Below, in pieces: positions 44,901-53,951 of a stretch of DNA of 64,000 nt; the stretch's first letter is position 1, and each line of letters begins with the position of its first letter. The stretch covers positions 60,155-124,154 of the forward strand of contig NZ_JANUXV010000005.1 in the NCBI RefSeq assembly GCF_024814355.1. The letters are read 5' to 3'. This DNA comes from Gleimia sp. 6138-11-ORH1 (GTDB lineage Bacteria; Actinomycetota; Actinomycetes; Actinomycetales; Actinomycetaceae). A program made the position numbers and the translations under genes. The notes beneath the pieces are model-generated. The model worked only from the letters and a program-made list of their open reading frames with translations. It had not been told where the DNA came from and searched no databases.

Positions 44901-45716
44901 ATGACTGAGACTAAGCGTCCTGCGGTAGCGCTGGTTATCGCTGGTAGTGAATCTACTGGCGGGGCGGGTATCCAGGTAGATTTGAAAACTTTCCATCAAC
45001 AGGGCGTTTATGGGATGGGTTCACTTACTTGTATCGTTTCTTTCGATCCCCAAAATAACTGGAATCACCGGTTTGTGCCGGTTGATCCAACTGTGATTAA
45101 AGAACAAATCGAAGCGGCTACGGCTTGCCATGATGTAGATACCGTGAAAATTGGGATGCTGGGAACAGTTCCAACTATCGAAGCGGTAGCTGAAGCGTTA
45201 CAAAAACAAAATTGGAAGAATGTAGTTTTGGATCCTGTCTTAATTTGCAAGGGGCAGGAAGCTGGCGCTGCCTATGACGTGGACCAAGCATTGAAAACTA
45301 AGGTTCTTCCGCTGGCAACTGTAGTTACTCCGAACTTGTTTGAAACTGAAGCTCTTTCTGGGGTGAAGGTGGAAACTGAGGCAGATTTAATTGCTGCTGC
45401 TAAGAAGATTGGTGAGTTGGGACCAAAATACGTGGTGGCTAAAGGAGGTGTGGAACTTCCTGGTGCTGAAGCAGTTGATATTCTTTGGGACGGTGAAAAA
45501 GTAACCCGTTTTGCTCGCCCTAAGGTAGGGGAAGAACGGGTAGGTGGTGCTGGTTGTACGCTGGCAGCAGCTATTACTGCGGAGCTTGCTAAGGGAGCTT
45601 CTGTAGTAGATGCCGTAGAAACTGCTAAAGAAATCGTAACTGCCGGGATTCAGCGCCGGTTGGAAACGCATCATCCTCACGCTACGCTGTGGCAGCAGGG
45701 GATTTTAGAAAGCTAA
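44901..45716 (+). CDS. pdxK: Pyridoxal/pyridoxine kinase of the ThiD-like family
   Basis: A 271-residue ribokinase-fold kinase. I start it at the ATG at 44901, which has AGGAG seven bases upstream; the frame extends 6 codons further without a ribosome site. The pattern VIAGSESTGGAGIQVDLKTFHQQGVYGMGSLTCIV, with FDPQNNWNH, VVLDPVLICKG, VVTPNLFE and GAGCTLAAAITAELAKGA, closely follows the B. subtilis PdxK branch, a ThiD paralogue that phosphorylates B6 vitamers. Phosphorylation of hydroxymethylpyrimidine is the alternative. It is monocistronic and ends at a terminator. Confidence 0.87.
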   Translation: MTETKRPAVALVIAGSESTGGAGIQVDLKTFHQQGVYGMGSLTCIVSFDPQNNWNHRFVPVDPTVIKEQIEAATACHDVDTVKIGMLGTVPTIEAVAEALQKQNWKNVVLDPVLICKGQEAGAAYDVDQALKTKVLPLATVVTPNLFETEALSGVKVETEADLIAAAKKIGELGPKYVVAKGGVELPGAEAVDILWDGEKVTRFARPKVGEERVGGAGCTLAAAITAELAKGASVVDAVETAKEIVTAGIQRRLETHHPHATLWQQGILES

Positions 45717-45738
45717 GGCTGCTTAGCTGATTTAAATT

Positions 45739-45787
45739 AATCGCTCTTAGACGGGATTTAACTGTTTAAGAGCGATTATTTTTTAGC
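45739..45787 (+). terminator. Rho-independent terminator after pdxK
   Basis: AATCGCTCTTA (45739-45749) pairs with 45767-45777 and is followed by ATTTTTTAG. Confidence 0.85.
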
Positions 45788-46218
45788 TTAGTTTAAGTGA
45801 TAGATAAGGTGAATGAGGAGCAGAATTAAACTGACAGTGTAAATAATAGTTTTGATTTATGTGGGTATTTGAAGCGTTATGTCAGGGAGTATTAGGTTTT
45901 TCTTTTAGTGTGAATTCGATTCTTGTAAGGCTTCACAGCTATGTTCTGCGGATGTGTTTTGAAATAAAATCTTAAAAAGTTTTTAAAGAAACAATTTTGT
46001 TTCCTTAAAGTGGCTCTTTTTGGGACGTAGGTCATAGGGGTTTGGTTGAGTTTTGTTCAAAGTGCAAAACAAGGGCGATCTCACATTGGGGCTCTGAATA
46101 CTCAGTGCTTAAATGCTCACATCCCCTGGATTTTTATTTTAGTTCAAAATTGAAAATTGAATCTGTTGAAACAGTCATACTTATTAAGGTTATTTATAGT
46201 TCTAAAGTTAAACTTTCA
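45788..46218. other. AT-rich gene-free stretch upstream of the adhesin gene
   Basis: No gene or clear repeat is seen. A 78-codon plus-strand frame at 46042-46278 has cysteines near its start (EFCSKCKTR) but no ribosome site and no known domain, so I do not call it. The stretch is much more AT-rich than its surroundings and probably carries adhesin control sequences. Confidence 0.5.
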
Positions 46219-46248
46219 TTGACAAAACTAATACAGGGTACTTACGGT
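46219..46248 (+). promoter_or_regulatory. Candidate promoter of the adhesin gene
   Basis: A perfect TTGACA at 46219-46224 is followed after 18 bases by TACGGT at 46243-46248, which fits the loose actinobacterial -10 pattern TANNNT. The start codon is about 70 bases downstream. Confidence 0.45.
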
Positions 46249-46316
46249 AAATTCACAGGATTTTCACATTTTTCGTGAAAGTCATTAATTTACTAATCCA
46301 CAATCAGAGGAGAATG

Positions 46317-49300
46317 ATGTTTGCTTGGTTCTCTAAGCAACAGTTACGCTCTGCATTTGCCGTAGTAACGACTATTTTTTTAACTGGTATGTTACTTGGC
46401 GGAAATCTTGCAGTCGCAGCTGATGAAGATATTACCGTAACCCCCGGAAAGGTAATCTTCACGAATGGGATCACGGATATTCCAGATCGCCAATTAGAAA
46501 AATCGGGAAGAGCTCTCCTTTCCTTTAACTGGGACGCAACGGGGAAGCCAGGATTTGGTACCGGAGATAAATTTACGATTGACCTTTCTCCTTGGTTTAA
46601 AAACTTAGAAGCAAAAACAGTTGATCTAAAACTACCAATGCCCGGAAACCCAGAACAAAAAGTAGGTTCTTGTGTTCTGGATGACAGTACGATTACCTGT
46701 ACGTTCGATGAGAACGTAGACCGCTTAAAGACCAGCTACTCTGACTGGCGCGGAACTGTTACCCTCGAAACTGCGGTATTACAAGAAACCACTAGTGAGA
46801 CCGTAGAAATTCACGTTAACGGCGTGGCCACTAAAGTGGTGCTCCCAACCGGTAAAAATGGCGAAGTAGGCATCATTGTGCCAAAACGTGTTCCTGCTTC
46901 AGTCTACAAATCCCTCAACTTCAAAGAAGGTGCAGTTGAAAACAACTACACCATCAACATGAGTGGAATTCGCCTCAAGAGATACATGGGAGAACTCTTT
47001 ATCTATGATGATCCCAATCAAAAAGTGCGGTTTACTGACGCCCTCGTAAATGGACAGGCAGAGATCGATCCGGGGCAAAAATTCAAGCTCAAGGATCACC
47101 CTACCGACCCAACGAAGCTAATTGCAGCCAGCCCAGAAGACTGGATTTTGCGCGCTGTTAGCCTTGATCAAGACGGAAAGTCCTACCAGTTAGACGACTT
47201 GCGTCCAGGTCCAAATAACCGCGCTCCCGCAGATCTTCCAGCCGAAATTGGCCAGTTTGAACTAACCGTGGAATTTGATAAAGCAACTCCACATATCGCC
47301 CGGATTCTGATTAAAGGACCATTCTCTGAAAACTACAACTACTCAATTGGTTATGCCACTGACGTTGTAAACCCAGAAGGTGTGCAAGAAGGAACGGTTT
47401 ACTCGAACCGGCTTAACTTAGAGCAAACCACCCACTCATTCCAACTAGAACGCTCATACCGTAACACGGTAACTGCCACAGCTGAAGCAGTACCCGGTTT
47501 CGGTGCCTTTGGAATTGAAAAGCGTATTTCTGGAACTGCAGAATCCTTGGTTAAGGCAGATCACACCGTAACCGTTAACTACACTTACGAACTGCCTCTA
47601 ACTGCCGATAACTATGCAAATTGGACCGCTCCAGGTACTCTAAACCCAGACAATAAGACGGGTAAAGCCTCTTGTACCATCAACTTCCGTAAGACAAGCC
47701 TCTGTCTTGCCGAAGGAGCCAGCTCCGGAAAACTACTTCCAAAAGGAAGTAAGGTTTTCATCACCCCAGCAGATGAAGATTTAAATTCAATCTCTGCAGA
47801 GATTCGCGACTTTAACTGGGGTACTCCAATTGTGGATCTGCCAGGAAACGCAGCATTCCTAACCATTAAGGATAATGGTGCCTACGACACAATCGCTATC
47901 ACCAATAAAGCTAACTTCAAAACTGCTCCATTTGCAGTAGTAAAGAAAGTAGCTGGCTTGGCTGATAACGTTACCGCAGGTCCATTCGACTTTAGCTACA
48001 CCTGTCAATACGGCACTCAACCACGCGTAGCCGGAGAAATCAAGGGCGTTCCTGGTGACGGAACACCTGTAGTGACAAAGGAAGAATTCCCTGTTGGAAG
48101 CAATTGTATTGTAGTTGAAATAGCTACTACCGCTCAGGTTTCCGGACATCGCTGGAAGCCAGTCGCCCCAGTTACTGTTGTTGTTACCGACAAAGCTCAA
48201 AAACCAGCCGAAGCTGTATTCACCAACGAATACACTAAGGTGGTTGCTAAGTTTGCGGTGAAGAAGACTGTGTCTGGTTTGGATGCGGGTGTAAACGCGG
48301 GACCGTTTAGTTTTGATTACACTTGTGTAAACGGTACTGACGCGCCAGTTACTGGTAAAGTCACTGGTGTAACTGCCGGTGGCCCAGCGGTTGCTTCTGA
48401 TCGTGAGTTTAAAGTCGGTAGCGTATGTACTATCACCGAAGATGAAACTACCGCAAAAGTTGATGGTTACACGCTAACTCCTCCTGCTCCTGTTGAGGTT
48501 ACTATTGCGGCTGCTGATCAGCCAGTTGTAGAAGCAGCGTTTAACAATGCTTACACTAAGGACGTAGCAACTTTCTCTGTGAAAAAGACTGTTACTGGTC
48601 TGCCTGCCGGTGTTGACGCGGGTGCTTTTAACTTCACCTACTCTTGTGTGAAGGGCGCGGAAACTTTCAATGGGCGGATTGATAATGTTCCAGCTGACGG
48701 GCTTGCAGTTCCAGTTGGCACTAACTTCCCAGTTGGAAGCGTATGTACCATTACTGAAATTGCTCCAGCTCCTGTTGATGGTTATGCATTGGCTGCCCCT
48801 GCGCCAGTAGAAATCACTTTGGATACTAAGGGGCAGACCGTTGAAGTTCCATTCACTAACGCTTACACCAAGGTGGTTGCACCTTTTGCGGTGAAGAAGA
48901 CTGTGTCTGGTTTGGATGCGGGTGTAAATGCTGGCCCATTTGATTTCACCTATTCTTGTGTGAAGGGGAATGAAGCCGCAGTTGAGGGTGAAGTTGCCGG
49001 AGTTGTTGCCGGTGGCCCGGCAGTTGTTTCTGCTCGTGAATTTGCTGTTGGTAGTGTTTGTACCATTACTGAAAAGCCTGCTTCGGCAGCGGTTGATGGT
49101 TACACGCTAACTACTCCTGCTCCGGTAAAGGTTACTATTGCGGCTGCTGATCAGCCGGTTGTAGAAGCAGCGTTTGAAAACGTGTACTCCAAAGACCTGG
49201 GTACTTTCTCAGTTAAGAAACTGGTTACCGGTTTGGACGCATTTAAGGGAACGCAGCCTACCTACTCATTTAAGTACGTATGTACTAAAGGTGGTGTAGA

Positions 49301-50582
49301 AGTTGGTGCCGGTGACATTACTGGCGTAACTGCCGGTGGGGCTGCTGTAGTAGCTGATAAGAAGTTCCCCATTGGAGCTGAATGTGTAGTTACCGAACAG
49401 CCCGTAGCTGAAATCAGCGGACACATGCTAACTTTGCCTCCTGCACAAACTGTAGCGATTACCGATATGACCAAACCCGTTGAAGTGACTTTCACCAACG
49501 TCTTTACTAAGGTGGTTGCACCTTTTGCGGTGAAGAAGACTGTGTCTGGTTTGGATGCGGGTGTAAATGCTGGCCCATTTGATTTCACCTATTCTTGTGT
49601 GAAGGGGAATGAAGCCGCAGTTGAGGGTGAAGTTACCGGAGTTGTTGCCGGTGGCCCAGCTGTAGTAACTGCTCGTGAATTTGCTGTTGGTAGTGTTTGT
49701 ACCATTACTGAAAAGCCTGCTTCGGCAGCGGTTGATGGTTACACGCTAACTACTCCTGCTCCGGTAAAGGTTACTATTGCGGCTGCTGATCAGCCGGTTG
49801 TAGAAGCAGCGTTTGAAAACGTGTACTCCAAAGACCTGGCAACTTTCTCAGTGAAGAAGACTGTAACTGGTTTAGAAGCTAACACTGCTGCACCTAAGTT
49901 TGCTTTCACTTACTCTTGTGTGAAGGGGAATGAAGCAGCGGTTGAAGGTCGGATTGAAAACGTTCCTGGTGATGGTACTGAAGTGCCTGCAGGTGTTAAG
50001 TTCCCGGTTGGAAGCGTCTGTACAGTAGCTGAAGATAAGGCTGCTGCGCAGGTAGCTGACTACGATCTGACTGAAGTTGCTCCAGTTACTGTAACTTTGG
50101 ATAAGAAAGATTTCGTATTCCAAACTGCGTTTGAAAATGTTTACCAAAAGCATGAAGGTTCTTTCGTAGTAGGTAAGGAAGTTAAGGGTGTGGCTGCTGG
50201 AGTAGCTCTACCTACTTACGACTTTGCTTATAAGTGTCAGCTTTCTTCAGGTGACATTTTAGAAGGAACTTTGAAGAATGTAGCTGCTGGAAACGTATCT
50301 GATCCCGTAGTTGTCCCAGTGGGAACTGTATGTGAGGTTGAAGAAACTGCCTCACCAGCAGTTAAGGGTTACACCCTAGTAACTCCAAAACCACAGACGG
50401 TTAAGGTATCTGTTAAGGGTGAAGTTTCTAAAGCCGGATTCGTGAATGTTTACGATCCAGTTAAGGTAGAAACGCCTAAGAAACCGTTACCTAAGACCGG
50501 TGTTGATGCTGGCGTACTGGGTGGTTTAGCAGTGGTATTATTCGCTGCTGGAGTTCTCTTGGCTCGTAAACGCCAAGCGTAA
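46317..50582 (+). CDS. LPKTG cell-wall-anchored adhesin with eight DUF5979-type repeats
   Basis: A 1421-residue surface protein. I use the second of two adjacent ATGs (46317), four bases after AGAGGAG; the frame is open upstream from 46275. The signal peptide is ~35 residues and ends AVA before ADEDIT. Residues ~35-535 form beta-rich N-terminal adhesin domains (two or three Ig-like modules resembling gram-positive adhesin heads). Then eight repeats of ~106 residues follow, each with VKKxVxGL, a YxC, a GSxCTITE-like segment and an AF.N.Y end, as in DUF5979. The end LPKTGVDAG, a hydrophobic helix and ARKRQA is a sortase signal. No sortase is in this window. Confidence 0.93.
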   Translation: MFAWFSKQQLRSAFAVVTTIFLTGMLLGGNLAVAADEDITVTPGKVIFTNGITDIPDRQLEKSGRALLSFNWDATGKPGFGTGDKFTIDLSPWFKNLEAKTVDLKLPMPGNPEQKVGSCVLDDSTITCTFDENVDRLKTSYSDWRGTVTLETAVLQETTSETVEIHVNGVATKVVLPTGKNGEVGIIVPKRVPASVYKSLNFKEGAVENNYTINMSGIRLKRYMGELFIYDDPNQKVRFTDALVNGQAEIDPGQKFKLKDHPTDPTKLIAASPEDWILRAVSLDQDGKSYQLDDLRPGPNNRAPADLPAEIGQFELTVEFDKATPHIARILIKGPFSENYNYSIGYATDVVNPEGVQEGTVYSNRLNLEQTTHSFQLERSYRNTVTATAEAVPGFGAFGIEKRISGTAESLVKADHTVTVNYTYELPLTADNYANWTAPGTLNPDNKTGKASCTINFRKTSLCLAEGASSGKLLPKGSKVFITPADEDLNSISAEIRDFNWGTPIVDLPGNAAFLTIKDNGAYDTIAITNKANFKTAPFAVVKKVAGLADNVTAGPFDFSYTCQYGTQPRVAGEIKGVPGDGTPVVTKEEFPVGSNCIVVEIATTAQVSGHRWKPVAPVTVVVTDKAQKPAEAVFTNEYTKVVAKFAVKKTVSGLDAGVNAGPFSFDYTCVNGTDAPVTGKVTGVTAGGPAVASDREFKVGSVCTITEDETTAKVDGYTLTPPAPVEVTIAAADQPVVEAAFNNAYTKDVATFSVKKTVTGLPAGVDAGAFNFTYSCVKGAETFNGRIDNVPADGLAVPVGTNFPVGSVCTITEIAPAPVDGYALAAPAPVEITLDTKGQTVEVPFTNAYTKVVAPFAVKKTVSGLDAGVNAGPFDFTYSCVKGNEAAVEGEVAGVVAGGPAVVSAREFAVGSVCTITEKPASAAVDGYTLTTPAPVKVTIAAADQPVVEAAFENVYSKDLGTFSVKKLVTGLDAFKGTQPTYSFKYVCTKGGVEVGAGDITGVTAGGAAVVADKKFPIGAECVVTEQPVAEISGHMLTLPPAQTVAITDMTKPVEVTFTNVFTKVVAPFAVKKTVSGLDAGVNAGPFDFTYSCVKGNEAAVEGEVTGVVAGGPAVVTAREFAVGSVCTITEKPASAAVDGYTLTTPAPVKVTIAAADQPVVEAAFENVYSKDLATFSVKKTVTGLEANTAAPKFAFTYSCVKGNEAAVEGRIENVPGDGTEVPAGVKFPVGSVCTVAEDKAAAQVADYDLTEVAPVTVTLDKKDFVFQTAFENVYQKHEGSFVVGKEVKGVAAGVALPTYDFAYKCQLSSGDILEGTLKNVAAGNVSDPVVVPVGTVCEVEETASPAVKGYTLVTPKPQTVKVSVKGEVSKAGFVNVYDPVKVETPKKPLPKTGVDAGVLGGLAVVLFAAGVLLARKRQA
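47925..50465 (+). repeat. Eight tandem ~320-bp repeats inside the adhesin gene
   Basis: Repeat starts are at 47925, 48246, 48567, 48879, 49200, 49518, 49839 and 50157 (spacing 312-321 bases). Units 4 (48879-49199) and 6 (49518-49838) are almost identical at the DNA level, with only a few differences around the codons for EVAG/EVTG and VVSAR/VVTAR, while other units have diverged. Each unit contains two conserved cysteines. Confidence 0.93.
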
Positions 50583-50619
50583 CCCAAACGGGAATCAACC
50601 GGTTAAACAAATAACCTAA

Positions 50620-50669
50620 AAGGGGGGTTGTGGGGCGGTGCTGCTTAGCACCGCCCCACAACCCCCCTT
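50620..50669 (+). terminator. Very stable hairpin terminator after the adhesin gene
   Basis: A perfect 23-bp GC-rich stem (50620-50642 with 50647-50669) closes on a four-base loop. No long T-run follows, so it may also act as an RNA stabiliser or bidirectional block. Confidence 0.85.
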
Positions 50670-50852
50670 AGCCAACAAAACTAATCTCCTTAGTTAAGAA
50701 AATTAAACGCGGTTGGAATTGAAAGCCTACCTCACACAAGTGCACGTTTGTTCTGTTGCTTGCACAAAAAACCATTCCGCGGTTTACTAGTAGTAAGCGT
50801 GCAATTTGACCGCAGTCATTTTAATAGCATCAAAATTAACGAAGGAGTTATC

Positions 50853-52577
50853 ATGTCTGAAGCGACCATGAATGCGCAAACTCGCCAAGAAGCATTGGAG
50901 GCAATGACCGAAGGCGTTGATATTCTAGTGATCGGCGGTGGCGTAACCGGAGCTGGAATCGTTTACGACGCGGCCCTACGCGGACTAAAAACCGGTATTA
51001 TCGACGCTCAGGACTGGTCAGCAGGTACCTCTTCACGCTCTTCAAAACTGGTCCACGGTGGCCTGCGTTACCTCTACCAGATGAACTTCAAACTAGTCCA
51101 CGAAGCCCTAACCGAACGTGGTCTGCTGCTGGAATCAACCGCCCCTCACCTGGTAAAGAAAATGCCACTCCTGTGGCCATTCAAAACTCCGCTAATTGAG
51201 CGCACCTACTCAACCGCAGGGGTTGGCCTTTACGACGTAATGGCACAAATTGCCCACCGCGGATCCGTGCCAATTCAAAAGCACTACTCTAAGAAGGGCG
51301 CTTTAGAACTGGTTCCAGACCTACACCAAGACTCTCTCATCGGTGCAATGGTCTATTACGATGCCCGCGTCGATGACTCCCGCCTGGTTCTAAACCTTGT
51401 TCGCTCCGCAGTAGACTACGGCGCATACGCAGCAAACCGCACTCAGGTAGTTGCAATGGGTAAGGAAAACGGACGAGTAGTTTCCGCCACCGTCCGCGAT
51501 CTGGAAACCGGAAAAGAATACGTCATTCCCACCAAGAAGATCATTAACGCAACTGGGGTTTGGACAGAAGAAACTGAAAAGCTGGGCGACTCTGACGGTG
51601 GCCTAAAAGTTCTTGCCTCAAAGGGTATCCACATCGTAGTACCAAAGGATCGGATTAACGGTAAAGTCGGTATGTTCGTCCGTACCGAAAAGTCCGTACT
51701 CTTCATCATTCCTTGGAAGCGCTACTGGATTATTGGCACCACCGACACCAAGTACGTAGAAGATTTCCGCCACCCAGTAGCCAACGCATCCGACGTAGAC
51801 TACGTTCTGGAACAGGCAAACCAAGTACTTGCCCGCCCTCTTACCCGCGACGACATCATCGGATACTACGCCGGACTTCGCCCACTGCTACAGCCAGGGA
51901 CAAAGAACGGAGACACCAAGTCCACTAAGGTCTCTCGCGAACACACCGTTACCGAAGCTGCTCCAGGCCTGGTAATTATCGCCGGTGGTAAACTCACCAC
52001 CTACCGAGTGATGGCAGAAGACGCGGTCAATTTCGCCCTCGGTAAAGCAGAAGCTAAGCGGAACCCATCGCTAACTGCCACCACCCCATTGCGCGGCGCA
52101 CACGGATACCGTGGCCTGTGGAACCAGCGCAAAGCACTGGCGAAAAAGAGCGGCCTAAGTGTGGATCACATTGAAGATCTCTTGGATCGTTACGGTGACG
52201 ATATCCACCTGATTTTTAAAGCAATCGAACAGGATCCCTCACTGGGTAAGGAATTGGCAGAAGCTAACGAATACCTACGCGCAGAAATCGCCTTTGGGGT
52301 CACTCACGAAGGTGCACTGCACCTTGAGGACATGATGTGCCACCGCACGCGCCTAACCTACGAACGCCGTGACCGCGGTCTTGCAGCAGTTCCAGAAATT
52401 GCTGACATCATGGCGGGGCTTCTTGGCTGGGACGACGCTAAGCGCGAAGCTGAAATTGCCGCTTACCAGGCACGATGCGACGCTGAAGAAGCTGCTTTAC
52501 AAGTTCGCGATGAAGCAGAATCTCAAGCAGTCCGAGGTCGTCACGGAGACGTCACCCCCATGGATAAAGTTAGCTAA
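50853..52577 (+). CDS. glpD: Glycerol-3-phosphate dehydrogenase (FAD-dependent)
   Basis: A 574-residue peripheral membrane flavoenzyme that oxidises glycerol 3-phosphate to dihydroxyacetone phosphate and passes electrons to quinone. I start at the ATG at 50853, which has AAGGAG six bases before it; the frame is open from 50748 without such a signal. The FAD motif is ILVIGGGVTGAGIVYDAALRG, followed by GTSSRSSKLVHGGLRYL and IAGGKLTTYRVMAEDA. The C-terminal helical domain with an acidic tail is present. No glpF or glpK is adjacent. Confidence 0.95.
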   Translation: MSEATMNAQTRQEALEAMTEGVDILVIGGGVTGAGIVYDAALRGLKTGIIDAQDWSAGTSSRSSKLVHGGLRYLYQMNFKLVHEALTERGLLLESTAPHLVKKMPLLWPFKTPLIERTYSTAGVGLYDVMAQIAHRGSVPIQKHYSKKGALELVPDLHQDSLIGAMVYYDARVDDSRLVLNLVRSAVDYGAYAANRTQVVAMGKENGRVVSATVRDLETGKEYVIPTKKIINATGVWTEETEKLGDSDGGLKVLASKGIHIVVPKDRINGKVGMFVRTEKSVLFIIPWKRYWIIGTTDTKYVEDFRHPVANASDVDYVLEQANQVLARPLTRDDIIGYYAGLRPLLQPGTKNGDTKSTKVSREHTVTEAAPGLVIIAGGKLTTYRVMAEDAVNFALGKAEAKRNPSLTATTPLRGAHGYRGLWNQRKALAKKSGLSVDHIEDLLDRYGDDIHLIFKAIEQDPSLGKELAEANEYLRAEIAFGVTHEGALHLEDMMCHRTRLTYERRDRGLAAVPEIADIMAGLLGWDDAKREAEIAAYQARCDAEEAALQVRDEAESQAVRGRHGDVTPMDKVS

Positions 52578-52620
52578 TAGTTTCTGCTAGAAACAAGCTA
52601 GTTAAACACCGCTTAAACTG

Positions 52621-52660
52621 AAAATACGCACCGCCCCAAAAGGACGGTGCGTATTTTTAT
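52621..52660 (+). terminator. Rho-independent terminator after glpD
   Basis: AAAATACGCACCG (52621-52633) pairs with 52645-52657 and runs into TTTTTAT. Confidence 0.9.
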
Positions 52661-52701
52661 GCCAAACAAAGTGCCTTGAAAAAGCGAATATAAGTACCAA
52701 A

Positions 52702-52756
52702 GCGGGGCACGCAAAGTAGGGAAGTAAAGCAGGGCACGCAAAGCAGGGGAAGTAAA
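52702..52756. repeat. Two-unit 27/28-bp tandem repeat between glpD and the GntR gene
   Basis: Units at 52702-52728 and 52729-52756 share GGGCACGCAAAG and AAGTAAAGC and differ by one inserted base and two substitutions. They lie between the glpD terminator and the terminator of the convergent regulator gene. Confidence 0.85.
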
Positions 52757-52760
52757 GCAA

Positions 52761-52808
52761 CTAAAAAAGAGTTTTGCGTCAGAACCAGTGGCTCCGACGC
52801 AAAACTCT
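52761..52808 (-). terminator. Terminator of the GntR regulator gene
   Basis: AGAGTTTTGCGTC (52768-52780) pairs with 52796-52808. On the minus strand the stem is followed by TTTTTTAG. It lies 27 bases after the regulator stop. Confidence 0.9.
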
Positions 52809-52835
52809 AAGTGCTCTAAATCAGCGGGTAAGTGA

Positions 52836-53579
52836 CTAGTTAGTAAAAACGGTGAAGCGGAAGCTATACAACTCAGGGTTGTAAACGTGTTCACCGAGTT
52901 CAACAACCCGCCCATCCTTAGTGAAAGCAACGCGGTTCATCGTTAAAAGCGGAGAACCAACCGGAACCATCAGATCCCGAGCTTCTTCTTCAGTAGCAGG
53001 CCGCGCCCCAATAATCTGGTTTGCTGAAGCAACCTTGATATCCCGATTAGCGAAGCAGTCATACAGCCCCTTCTCATGCAACTCCCCCCAAGAAGGAGCA
53101 ATATCAAGTGGCAGATAGTTACGCAAAATCGCTAACGGACGATCATCAATATAGCGAATCCTAACTACGTGTAGAGTTCCTTCGCCAGGTTTAATACCCA
53201 GCTGTTCAGCTACTTTGGCTTCAGACTGTACAACCTGGTAGGAAACCACGCGAGAAGTAGGGGTATAACCAGCTTCAAGAAGATCGTGATTAAGGGAACT
53301 AAGCTCTACAGGACGGTGAATTTGGGAGGGTGCAACGCGCGTGCCAATCCCGCGACGACGCACTAAAAGCCCGCGATTAACTAATTCCTGTAAAGCGCGG
53401 CGCAGGGTTGGGCGTGAAACATCCAAACGCTTTGACATGGAAATTTCATCTTCGACTAACTGGCCAGGAGAGACATGCCCTTGGGCAATAGCTTCTTCGA
53501 ATGGGTCAACGATTTGCTGATATAGAGGAATAGTAGAGTCACGGTCGATGTGTACTTCTAATTGAAATGGTTTCTCCAT
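52836..53579 (-). CDS. GntR-family (HutC subfamily) transcriptional regulator with UTRA domain
   Basis: A 247-residue regulator. Residues ~10-75 form the winged helix: STIPLYQQIVDPFEEAI, GQLVEDEISMSKRLDVSRPTLRRALQELVNRGLLVRRRGIGTRV. The rest is a UTRA ligand-binding domain, which in this family senses small molecules such as sugars or their phosphates, amino acids or histidine-pathway compounds. The ligand is unknown. It is convergent with glpD and divergent from lipB, so glycerol 3-phosphate or a nearby metabolite is a possibility only. AAGGAGG lies 11 bases before the ATG. Confidence 0.92.
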   Translation of the reverse strand: MEKPFQLEVHIDRDSTIPLYQQIVDPFEEAIAQGHVSPGQLVEDEISMSKRLDVSRPTLRRALQELVNRGLLVRRRGIGTRVAPSQIHRPVELSSLNHDLLEAGYTPTSRVVSYQVVQSEAKVAEQLGIKPGEGTLHVVRIRYIDDRPLAILRNYLPLDIAPSWGELHEKGLYDCFANRDIKVASANQIIGARPATEEEARDLMVPVGSPLLTMNRVAFTKDGRVVELGEHVYNPELYSFRFTVFTN

Positions 53580-53951
53580 ATGAACCTGACCTCCTTCCTA
53601 ATGGCTTAATAACACGGTGTATGGTGGAAAAGACTCTGCTGGAAAATGATCAACTTACCTGAAAGGGAGATAAGGTAACACCAATGTTAGTGATGACATT
53701 TTCCTACCATATAGTCTAATTTAATACTACAAATTTTTTCGCTAAATTTGGTGGTATGCCAAGTACATTAACAAATTCTCATGAAAAAATAATTCTCTGA
53801 AATTAGGCGCAAAAACCAGCAGGTTTGTCAGATGCAAAGAGGCGAACAATATATCTTACTTTCAATCAAAATAACTCAATGTGTCTGACCTCATTAACCC
53901 AGCAGCAATCTAGAGAAGCAATCTAGAAATTACCTAGCTAGACTTAAATAC
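53580..53951. other. GntR-lipB divergent intergenic region with an 11-bp direct repeat and a possible leaderless promoter
   Basis: No gene. A pair of AGCAATCTAGA repeats lies at 53904-53914 and 53917-53927 (period 13). TAGACT at 53939-53944 is seven bases before the lipB GTG, the spacing expected of a -10 element on a leaderless transcript. An interrupted palindrome AATGT-N8-ACATT near 53682-53700 could be a regulator operator. AT content is high. Confidence 0.5.

Noticed and set aside
46042..46278. 78-codon frame upstream of the adhesin with a Cys-x2-Cys start
   Set aside because: No ribosome site, strongly AT-driven composition, and it overlaps the likely adhesin promoter.
46275..46316. 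Earlier start of the adhesin at the GTG at 46275
   Set aside because: No ribosome site; the signal peptide and AGAGGAG point to the ATG pair at 46314/46317.
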